Assembly: GCA_007122215.1 (NCBI GenBank)
Contig: SKUG01000187.1
Location: 1-5,225, forward strand
Reading direction: 5' to 3'
Source: Thermoleophilia bacterium
GTDB taxonomy: Bacteria > Actinomycetota > Thermoleophilia > Gaiellales > SKUG01
DNA length: 5,225 nucleotides
Of this stretch, positions 1 through 5,225 are shown piece after piece; the stretch's first letter is position 1; the number at the start of each line of letters is the position of its first letter. The notes under the pieces are model-generated. The model did no database searches and was not told the DNA's origin. It was given only the letters and a program-made list of their open reading frames with translations. The position numbers and the translations under genes are program-made.

Positions 1-390
1 CCCAAGGGCGACGTCGCGCAGGAGAGCGGGGACCCCGTGCAGGCGGCTGGTGGATCCTCCGCGCTTGAGCACCTCCAGGCAGCACTCGCGGCGCTCCAGG
101 ACCTTGCGGCCCGGATCGCAGGGCTCACGGATGCGAGCCATGGTGCCACGCAGGTCGGCGGCGCAACCGGTGACGCCTCCCAGGTCGAGCAGAAGGGCAA
201 GGACGACGGCGGAGAGGTCGCGCAGGAGAACGGCGGCGCGGCCTACGACCCCAAGCAGGGCGAGGTCGCACAGGAGAAGGGTGGCCCTGACACCCCGGTG
301 CAGTCAGACCCCAAGGGCGAGGTCGCACAGGAGAACGGAGACCCGATCCAGACCGATCCCAAGGGCGACGTTGCAGGTGACAGCGGCGAC
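1..390 (+). repeat. Degenerate in-frame repeats coding for P-K-G-E-V-A-Q-E-N-G units
   Basis: Copies lie at about 1-42, 208-243, 247-303, 307-351 and 355-390. The best-matching pair is 247-303 and 307-351, which share almost the same bases over the codons for D-P-K-(Q)-G-E-V-A-Q-E. The first copy is separated from the others by a helical segment and a spacer, while copies two to five are close to contiguous with variable linkers of P, D, T, Q and V. The spacing is a multiple of three throughout, as expected for a coding repeat. The array probably continues upstream, because copy one begins at the window edge. Confidence 0.75.
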
Positions 391-624
391 GGGGTCGACC
401 AGGTCGACCAGGCCGGCGCAATCGACGGCGCGGGTCCTGTCGACGTCGGCTCCGCAGCACTCCAGGCGGCCCTGGCTGCACTCCTGGACATCCTGCGGGA
501 GCTCGTGACGATGCTGACGACGATGATGACCTCGCTGACGACCTCTGCCGCAGAGGCCGCGGCAACGGCCGGCGCCCTGGCAGTCCAGGACACCGCAGCC
601 GAGACCGAGGAGCAGGCAGCCTGA
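1..624 (+). CDS. Repeat-bearing low-complexity protein, 5'-truncated, function unknown
   Basis: The frame is open from the first base to a TGA at 622-624, so the gene starts upstream; the GTG at 37 is internal and not a likely start. The 207 visible residues are acidic and rich in Ala, Gly, Gln and Asp. Degenerate copies of a D-P-K-G-[ED]-V-A-Q-E-[NSK]-G unit occur at about residues 1-14, 70-81, 83-101, 103-117 and, decayed, 119-130. Two Ala/Leu-rich predicted helices flank the main repeat block, at about 20-43 and 151-182; both contain L-Q-A-A-L-A-A-L. The second continues into a Met/Thr-rich stretch (T-M-L-T-T-M-M-T-S-L-T-T) and an Ala/Glu-rich tail. Codons in this frame end mostly in G or C, while the overlapping minus frames give Arg/Pro/Ser-rich nonsense. 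I recognise no family and see no catalytic motif. Possibilities include a structural, surface or granule-associated protein, but nothing here decides. It converges on the fliM-like gene. Confidence 0.72.
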   Translation, partial: PKGDVAQESGDPVQAAGGSSALEHLQAALAALQDLAARIAGLTDASHGATQVGGATGDASQVEQKGKDDGGEVAQENGGAAYDPKQGEVAQEKGGPDTPVQSDPKGEVAQENGDPIQTDPKGDVAGDSGDGVDQVDQAGAIDGAGPVDVGSAALQAALAALLDILRELVTMLTTMMTSLTTSAAEAAATAGALAVQDTAAETEEQAA

Positions 625-668
625 GCCAGCCGCCCAGGCGCCTGGACGCAGGACATCGTGATGACGGC

Positions 669-705
669 AGGAGCCGCACCGGTCAGGAGATCGGGTGCGG
701 CTCCT
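669..705. terminator. Hairpin between converging genes, possible bidirectional terminator
   Basis: A perfect 12-bp inverted repeat pairs 669-680 (AGGAGCCGCACC) with 694-705, leaving a 13-base loop that contains the fliM-like stop codon at 683-685. It lies 45 bases past the stop of the repeat protein and right at the end of the fliM-like gene, where a terminator shared by two convergent units would be expected. No T-run follows the stem on either strand, so it is not a classical intrinsic terminator. Such U-less hairpins are proposed as terminators in high-GC actinobacteria. One arm is also coding sequence for the last residues of the fliM-like protein. Confidence 0.45.
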
Positions 706-1633
706 CGTCGTCGCTGACCCATGCCTCGATGACCTCGATCGCCCGCTGGTTGCCGAAGCGGCCCGGACGCGTCCGGTAGACGGCCTCGTCACCGGTCCGC
801 AGCGCCACCGACTCCTCCCACCCGGCGGGCAGGAGCAGCTGCTGTCCAACCTCGAGCTGCGTTAGCTCCCCACAGGTCAGGTACTGCTCGAGGACCTCGG
901 CCCGCACCTCCACCTCGGTACCTGCCAGTCCGTCTGCTGGACTCGCAGGCTCCACGCGCCGATCAGCACCCAGCCGGTAGCTGCCATGTGCGAGGTCTCC
1001 GAGCAGGTGCTTGATGCTGCCGTAGGGACACAGCACGCTGAGGGTGGCGGACATCGCTCCGAGCCGGAGCATGATCGTGATCGACACGCTCGGCTCGCTG
1101 GGCGGGACGACGTTCGCGGCGAACTGCTCGGTCTCGAGGCTGCGCAGGACCAGCGTCTCGTCACTGACCCGCTGCCACTGGTCACCCAGGTCGGTACACA
1201 GGCCAACGACGACCTTGCGGATCAGGGACATGTCGATGTCGGTGAACTTGGTGCGGGATGCGAGCCCGCCGGCGCTGCCACCCAGCATCACGTCGAGCAG
1301 CAGGGACATCTCCCCGGCCTCGGCGGCGATCACCAGCGGCTTGCCGACCGACTCGGCCTGCACCACCCCGTACACCGCGGGCTGTGGCACGTGCCCATAG
1401 AGCTCCTGCCATGGCCCCTGGTCCAGGTCGATGACCTCCAGCTCCACGAAGCTGCGGAGCTCCCCCGACATCCGCACCGAGGCCGCACGACAGAACCCCG
1501 TGTGGAGGCGCTTGAGGTCGCGCATCTGGTCCCGGTCCACCTTGATGGGCCGGGAGAAGTCATAGGGCCTGACCGTCCGTCGTGCGCGCGGTTTCATCGG
1601 GCGTGGCTTCGGCGCCCACGACATGGAACTCAA
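683..1633 (-). CDS. fliM: Flagellar motor switch protein FliM-like
   Basis: FliM forms the middle of the cytoplasmic C-ring of the flagellar motor, binding FliG and FliN and, in most species, CheY-P. At 316 residues the protein is close to usual length. An Arg/Pro-rich leader (1-22) precedes the family entry motif V-R-P-Y-D-F-S-R-P (21-29). The middle domain spans about 30-213: V-P-Q-P-A-V (82-87), a GG-S-A-G loop (118-122) matching the FliG-contacting GGxG region, F-T-D-I-D (130-134), and E-T-E-Q-F-A-A-N-V-V-P-P (167-178). A FliN/SpoA-like C-terminal domain follows (about 238-306, with T-R-P-G-R-F-G at 288-294). The classical N-terminal CheY-P peptide (L-S-Q-x-E-I-D-A-L-L) is absent. The start is uncertain: TTG at 1633, or ATG at 1624 (residue 4); neither has a clear Shine-Dalgarno, and a same-frame TGA at 1643-1645 bars a longer N-terminus. 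Sequence is divergent from textbook FliM, so it may be a paralogue. Confidence 0.87.
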   Translation of the reverse strand: MSSMSWAPKPRPMKPRARRTVRPYDFSRPIKVDRDQMRDLKRLHTGFCRAASVRMSGELRSFVELEVIDLDQGPWQELYGHVPQPAVYGVVQAESVGKPLVIAAEAGEMSLLLDVMLGGSAGGLASRTKFTDIDMSLIRKVVVGLCTDLGDQWQRVSDETLVLRSLETEQFAANVVPPSEPSVSITIMLRLGAMSATLSVLCPYGSIKHLLGDLAHGSYRLGADRRVEPASPADGLAGTEVEVRAEVLEQYLTCGELTQLEVGQQLLLPAGWEESVALRTGDEAVYRTRPGRFGNQRAIEVIEAWVSDDEEPHPIS

Positions 1634-1700
1634 GCACCCAGGTCATGCTGGTGCACCTGCAAGGTTCTCCGGCAGCGGGTGGACGGGGGCACCTGGCCGT

Positions 1701-2483
1701 TCAGGCGTTGCCGGAATCGCGCTCGTAGACCGGAGATCCCTCCCCCACGGGACCGTCCAGGAACCCGTCGAGGTGGTTGAGGCAGACCAGCTCGATGGGG
1801 CCTGCGAGCTCCGACGCTCCTGCGGCGATATCGCTCCAGATCTCGGGCAGGATCCTGTCGGCGTCGTCGACGCTGTCGAGCTCGACGGCCAGCACTGGCA
1901 TCGGGTGCGGATGGCGATCCGGGATGAACCAGAGGGCCTCCCAGCAGCTGCGTACCGCTGGGCGGGCCCGGCAGGCACGCGCAACCTGTCCCGCGAACCA
2001 TCCCGGGAGGGGATCCTGGGGACGGCCGATGATGGCCTCGCCGGACCCGGCCTCGGGGGCGCCGGCGGCCATGTCCTCGGGCTGCACCCCGGGGCGGTTG
2101 ATCGCGCGCAGGACGGCGCCGGAACAGAGCCACTGGTCGTCGCTGCCCGGGTCGACGAGGACGTGGGCCGGCGGATCGGAGGATCCGACCATGTCGGCCA
2201 GCACCCCCCCGGCGACCTCGCGACCGGTGGTGTCGGTCGGGACCCCATGCTCCTCGATGAAGGCCGCAACCCGGTCCGGGTCCGTGAAGGCGGGGACCAC
2301 CACGCCGTCGACCCCGGTCACGTCGAGCGTGAGCAGGCGCACCTCGGTGCCCCGGCCAGGGTCACCCGTGCCGGCCTCCTGCCCGGGAACCAGGACGTGC
2401 AGGCGCCCTGCGAACACGCGCCGTGCCCGGGCGAGTTCGCCCGGATCGGGGTCTTCGGCGATGCGCTCGCCGGGATCGATCAC
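1701..2483 (-). CDS. SseB-family protein (N- and C-terminal SseB domains)
   Basis: This 260-residue protein has the two-part layout of the SseB family, named for an E. coli gene whose overexpression enhances serine sensitivity; the molecular function is poorly known. The N-terminal domain (about 15-128) shows the strand V-V-V-P-A-F-T-D (61-68), which matches the family's Phe-Thr motif, followed by a helix and H-V-L-V-D-P-G (107-113), the usual L-x-[IV]-[ND]-P-G site. The C-terminal domain (about 155-255) includes the A-L-W-F-I-P and P-V-L-A-V-E-L-D strands and ends E-G-S-P-V-Y-E-R, like the family's closing P-F-Y motif. No signal peptide or membrane segment is visible, so it is presumably cytoplasmic. 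The start is GTG, supported by GAGGGG nine bases upstream (complement of 2493-2498). That site overlaps the MBOAT stop codon, pointing to translational coupling 13 bases downstream of the MBOAT gene. Family assignment rests on motifs read by eye. Confidence 0.75.
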   Translation of the reverse strand: MIDPGERIAEDPDPGELARARRVFAGRLHVLVPGQEAGTGDPGRGTEVRLLTLDVTGVDGVVVPAFTDPDRVAAFIEEHGVPTDTTGREVAGGVLADMVGSSDPPAHVLVDPGSDDQWLCSGAVLRAINRPGVQPEDMAAGAPEAGSGEAIIGRPQDPLPGWFAGQVARACRARPAVRSCWEALWFIPDRHPHPMPVLAVELDSVDDADRILPEIWSDIAAGASELAGPIELVCLNHLDGFLDGPVGEGSPVYERDSGNA

Positions 2484-2492
2484 GTGGGTCGT

Positions 2493-2498
2493 CCCCTC
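2493..2498 (-). promoter_or_regulatory. Ribosome-binding site of the SseB-family gene, overlapping MBOAT stop
   Basis: On the minus strand GAGGGG lies nine bases before the GTG at 2483-2481 and shares bases with the TGA stop of the MBOAT gene (2497-2499). It decides the GTG start and suggests that ribosomes finishing the MBOAT gene can restart here. Confidence 0.6.
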
Positions 2499-3936
2499 AG
2501 AACTGGAAGTACAGGAACGGGCTCGGGGCCTGCATCAGCAGGATACCCGACCCGCCTGCCACACCCACGGCCGTGGCCCGCATGCGTGGCAGCCGCACGG
2601 GGCGGGAGAGCATCTCGTAGATGTTCGGGAGGGTGTTGAGGGCCACGAGGATCGCTGCCAGCAGGGCGATGAAGCCGATCGGCACGCCGACGGCGTGGAG
2701 GTCGGGGCGCAGGACGTGGTCGAGCCCGATGCCGTTGCGGCCCACCGCCGCGGTGAGCACGTTGAGGGCCATCTCCATGGTCGGGGCCTTGATGAAGACG
2801 GCCAGGGACGTCCAGATGGCAAGGGTCGTGAGCCGGCTCGTGACCAGGCTGAACGGGCGGTACCCGGCCTTGCGCAGCAGCACGTGGCCGGCCATCACGA
2901 TGCCGTGGCCCAGCCCGAAGCAGACGTAGGTCCACGCGGCACCGTGCCAGATGCCCACGAGGAACATCGTGATGAAGGAGTTTCGCGCCACGAACCAGGC
3001 AGGGCCGCGGGAGCCTCCGAGGGGGATGAAGAGGTAGTCGCGGATCCAGTGGCCCAGCGTCATGTGCCAGCGTCGCCAGAAGTCGGCCATGCTCACTGCC
3101 TTGAAGGGTGAGTTGAAGTTCTGCGGGTAGCGCAGGCCCAGCAGCATGGCGAGCCCGACGGCCATCTCCGAGTAGGCGGAGAAGTCGAAGAAGAGCTGCA
3201 CGGAGTAGCCGAGGATGGCAACGATGCCGGAGATCACCCCCAGCTCGGCGCTGTTGGCGTAGAGGGTGTCGACCCGCTCGGCGAACAGCCAGTCGGCGAC
3301 CACCAGCTTCTTGAAGAGGCCCACCGAGAAGAAGGCGATCCCCGTGAAGGCCATGGCCGCCGAGAGGTGGCGCGGGACCGAGCGCAGCTGGATGTCCATG
3401 TCGCGGAAGCGCACGATCGGCCCGGCGATCAGGTGCGGGAAGAGCGCCACGAAGGCCGAGTAGTGCACGATCGAGCGCGCCGGCGACACCACCCCGCGGT
3501 AGATGTCGATGGTGTACGACATCGAGTTGAAGGTGTAGAAGCTGATGCCCAGCGGCAGGATGATGTGGTGGATGGGGACGGTGTCGGGCCGCCCGAACGC
3601 TCCGGCGATGCCGTCGAGGATCTGCTCGAAGAACCCGAGGTACTTGAAGAAGCCGAGGATCGAGAGGTTCAGCGTCACCGACAGGAGCATCCAGCGGCGG
3701 CGCACGTGCTGGCGGGTCTCGCGGTGGATCATGATGCCCGCGGTGTAGTCGACGATCGTCGAGATCAGCAGCAGCGGCAGCAGCTTGAGTCCGGTCGGGA
3801 AGTCGAAGAGCACGTAGAAGACGTAGCTCGAGAGCGTCAGCCAGATCAGCCGCAGGTGCTCGTTGCGGATGCCCCACCAGCCTGCGAGGACGATGGGCAG
3901 GAACGCGAAGATGAAGGACGTGGAGTTGAAGAGCAT
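2497..3936 (-). CDS. MBOAT-family membrane O-acyltransferase (AlgI-type)
   Basis: The protein is a polytopic membrane enzyme of 479 residues, the normal length for AlgI-type members. These proteins take an acyl group, usually acetyl, from a cytoplasmic donor and pass it across the membrane for O-acylation of an extracellular polysaccharide or glycan. It starts M-L-F-N-S-T-S-F-I-F-A-F-L-P, a typical AlgI opening, and has about ten hydrophobic segments. Signature regions are I-L-P-L-G-I-S-F-Y-T-F (126-136), P-H-L-I-A-G-P-I-V-R (167-176), F-F-D-F-S-A-Y-S-E-M-A (249-259), F-W-R-R-W-H-M-T-L (286-294) with conserved H291, and L-V-G-I-W-H-G (326-332) with H331 as the expected catalytic His. It ends F-L-Y-F-Q-F, the family's usual C-terminus, so it is complete. 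GGGGAGGG (complement of 3947-3954) lies ten bases before the ATG. The upstream SGNH gene stops three bases before this start. Acyl group and acceptor cannot be told from sequence. Confidence 0.95.
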   Translation of the reverse strand: MLFNSTSFIFAFLPIVLAGWWGIRNEHLRLIWLTLSSYVFYVLFDFPTGLKLLPLLLISTIVDYTAGIMIHRETRQHVRRRWMLLSVTLNLSILGFFKYLGFFEQILDGIAGAFGRPDTVPIHHIILPLGISFYTFNSMSYTIDIYRGVVSPARSIVHYSAFVALFPHLIAGPIVRFRDMDIQLRSVPRHLSAAMAFTGIAFFSVGLFKKLVVADWLFAERVDTLYANSAELGVISGIVAILGYSVQLFFDFSAYSEMAVGLAMLLGLRYPQNFNSPFKAVSMADFWRRWHMTLGHWIRDYLFIPLGGSRGPAWFVARNSFITMFLVGIWHGAAWTYVCFGLGHGIVMAGHVLLRKAGYRPFSLVTSRLTTLAIWTSLAVFIKAPTMEMALNVLTAAVGRNGIGLDHVLRPDLHAVGVPIGFIALLAAILVALNTLPNIYEMLSRPVRLPRMRATAVGVAGGSGILLMQAPSPFLYFQF

Positions 3937-3939
3937 GCG

Positions 3940-5225
3940 CTAGCGTCCCTCCCCGCCCAGCAATCCCCGGCGGTGCAGCTCGGTGAGCATCGCCCGGGTG
4001 TTGGGCACCTTGAGGTGCACGCCGTCGAAGAACTCGTCGGGATCACCGTTGAACGACTCGACGTCCGAGAAGTCGACGGCCTCGACGTGGTCATGGTCTG
4101 CGGCCACGGCCTGCAGGAACTCCCACGCATCGCGGCGCCGCCCCGGGTAGGTGGTGCCCTGGAGCCGCTCCTGGCCGGCGGGGTGCATCGGCGTCATCAC
4201 GAGGATGACCCTGGCCCCGTTGGCCCCGGCAAGCTCGGCTCCGAGCCGGATGTAGCGGCGCGGAGTGAACGAGAGGCGGCGGAACCCGTCGTTGTAGGTG
4301 GCGCTCGCGAAGCGGTTCATCTGCGGCTCGAGGTTCGACGCGAGCGACCGGGATGCCCGCTCGGGCCGGCGGATGAATCCATCGCCGCGGAAGTTCTTTG
4401 GGGTGCCACGCTGGGTCTGCCACCACGGGATGACGTCGTCGGGCTGGTTGCGGCCCCAGCGCCAGCGGGCCACTGCGAAGCGGCTCTCGGGAAGCATCCG
4501 GAAGTCGGCCAGCTGGGCGATGCCGGCTGTCCGTGAGCGGACGATGTCGACCCGGGAGTACTGGCGGCGGACCTCGGGGACCGACATCACCTCCGGGTTG
4601 ACCATCCCCTCGGTGAAGGACTCGATGTCGACCAGCCAGAGCAGGTCCGGCATCTGCTCGCCCCAGAGCTCCTGGGTGTAGGCGGCCAGCCCGTAGCCGT
4701 GGGTGATCCGGCCTGCCGAGAAGGAGCCGTTGAATGCCGACCGGCCCGTGAGCTCGGTGATGTGTTCCGGGTCGAAGTTGCGGCCGCGCGAGGAGCCCAG
4801 CAGGAGCGTGGCCGGCGGCTCGTCGAGCTGGTCCAGCAGCCACACCTTCTCACGCACGAGCCGGCCCGATGCAGTGACGTCCGGGAAGATCCGCCAGCCG
4901 ATCACGCCCCGCGGGTCGACGACCGCGTTCACCAACATCACCGCCGCGACCATGATCGCGACGGTCCAGAGCGCCCAGCGGATGCCGATCCAGGCCTTGT
5001 CTGCGGGGATGGCCTCGACCATCACCATGTCGTCGGGGGCGGCCTCGTCGACCGGACCGGCGCCCTTGCCGGCACCGCGTTCCCGGCCGGGCTCGACCCG
5101 CGGCTCCTCGGCATGCAGGTCGTGTCGTGGCGGGCGCGGACGCGCCGAGGCGCGGGGGGTCCCGCCAGGGGAACGCTCCGCCAGCGATGCACGTTCATGG
5201 GGAGGACGGTGGGGCATCGGCGTCA
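3940..5225 (-). CDS. Membrane-anchored SGNH-hydrolase-like partner of the MBOAT (AlgX/AlgJ/DltD-like role)
   Basis: Numbered from the ATG at 5217 this is 425 residues ending in TAG at 3940-3942. A Pro/Arg-rich, probably disordered stretch (1-70) precedes one membrane helix (about 79-100), which would place the rest outside the cell. The extracytoplasmic part has SGNH-fold marks: a strand then L-L-L-G-S-S-R-G (138-145) in the place of the GDS block with its Ser nucleophile, F-N-G-S-F-S-A-G (162-169) as a possible second block, V-I-L-V-M-T-P-M-H-P (337-346), and D-G-V-H (398-401) as the D-x-x-H block. Family knowledge: MBOAT partners such as AlgJ, AlgX, PatB and DltD share this fold and take part in moving the acyl group to its acceptor; the acetyl-acceptor role here is inferred. 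The start is uncertain: the frame stays open to the window edge, M64 and M66 near the membrane helix are alternatives, and no clear Shine-Dalgarno precedes 5217. Confidence 0.82.
   Translation of the reverse strand, partial: TPMPHRPPHERASLAERSPGGTPRASARPRPPRHDLHAEEPRVEPGRERGAGKGAGPVDEAAPDDMVMVEAIPADKAWIGIRWALWTVAIMVAAVMLVNAVVDPRGVIGWRIFPDVTASGRLVREKVWLLDQLDEPPATLLLGSSRGRNFDPEHITELTGRSAFNGSFSAGRITHGYGLAAYTQELWGEQMPDLLWLVDIESFTEGMVNPEVMSVPEVRRQYSRVDIVRSRTAGIAQLADFRMLPESRFAVARWRWGRNQPDDVIPWWQTQRGTPKNFRGDGFIRRPERASRSLASNLEPQMNRFASATYNDGFRRLSFTPRRYIRLGAELAGANGARVILVMTPMHPAGQERLQGTTYPGRRRDAWEFLQAVAADHDHVEAVDFSDVESFNGDPDEFFDGVHLKVPNTRAMLTELHRRGLLGGEGR
3947..3954 (-). promoter_or_regulatory. Strong ribosome-binding site of the MBOAT gene
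   Basis: GGGGAGGG on the minus strand sits ten bases upstream of the ATG at 3936-3934, inside the last codons of the SGNH-like gene. Its position confirms the MBOAT start and the tight coupling of the two genes. Confidence 0.6.

Noticed and set aside
1..390. Repeat array considered as CRISPR or a non-coding tandem repeat
   Set aside because: Units are degenerate, vary in spacing, keep a multiple-of-three phase and conserve protein sequence; there are no regular spacers.
125..849. Arg/Pro/Ser-rich minus-strand frames opposite the repeat protein
   Set aside because: The plus frame has in-frame protein repeats and duplicated helices with synonymous codon differences, which supports it as the coding one.
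1634..1700. Possible promoter or regulatory RNA in the gap before the fliM-like gene
   Set aside because: No convincing -35/-10 pair, flagellar sigma-factor motif or stable hairpin could be seen by eye in the 67 bases.
986..1780. Plus-strand open frame of 264 residues
   Set aside because: It is antisense to the fliM-like gene, whose translation carries clear FliM motifs; no domain in the antisense product.
2172..2187. Small inverted repeat CGGATC-GGAG-GATCCG
   Set aside because: Six-base stem inside the SseB-family coding sequence; expected by chance in GC-rich DNA and not placed for a regulatory role.
1623..3111. Long plus-strand open frames (1623-2639 and 1777-3111)
   Set aside because: They lie antisense to the SseB-family and MBOAT genes, have low-complexity Gly/Arg/Ser-rich translations and no recognisable domains; they are GC-rich shadow frames.
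3367..4536. A 389-residue plus-strand open frame rich in Asp, Glu, His and Val
   Set aside because: It is antisense to the clear MBOAT and SGNH genes, and the biased composition is what an antisense frame of GC-rich coding DNA gives.

Overview
This is a high-GC window with strongly GC-biased third codon positions, and coding sequence fills almost all of it. The base composition, an SseB-domain protein of the type common in actinobacteria, and a flagellar motor switch protein together suggest a motile high-GC Gram-positive bacterium (Actinomycetota, possibly Thermoleophilia or Nocardioides-like). This assignment is an inference; there is no rRNA or other taxonomic marker here.

The layout is two convergent transcription units. 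On the left, on the plus strand, is the 3' part of a gene whose start lies before the window. It encodes a low-complexity, acidic, repeat-bearing protein of unknown function: a family of degenerate repeats around V-A-Q-E-N-G, flanked by two related Ala/Leu-rich helical segments. It ends at 624.

The rest of the window, 683-5225 on the minus strand, reads right to left as four genes: an SGNH/AlgX-like membrane-anchored protein, an MBOAT O-acyltransferase of the AlgI type, an SseB-family protein, and a FliM-like flagellar motor switch protein. The gaps are 3, 13 and 67 bases. The first three are almost certainly one operon; the ribosome-binding site of the SseB gene overlaps the stop codon of the MBOAT gene. 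FliM is probably co-transcribed, but its 67-base gap leaves room for its own start signal. A 12-bp perfect hairpin sits between the converging ends.

The MBOAT and SGNH proteins form a recognisable pair. In AlgI/AlgJ/AlgX, PatA/PatB and DltB/DltD systems the MBOAT protein moves an acyl group across the membrane and the SGNH-fold partner helps place it on an extracellular polymer or glycan. The target is not shown by this window. The unusual part is the company: a FliM homologue without the usual N-terminal CheY-binding peptide, and an SseB protein, directly downstream. This raises, but does not prove, a link between surface-glycan acylation and motility. No RNA genes, mobile elements, CRISPR arrays or attachment sites were seen.
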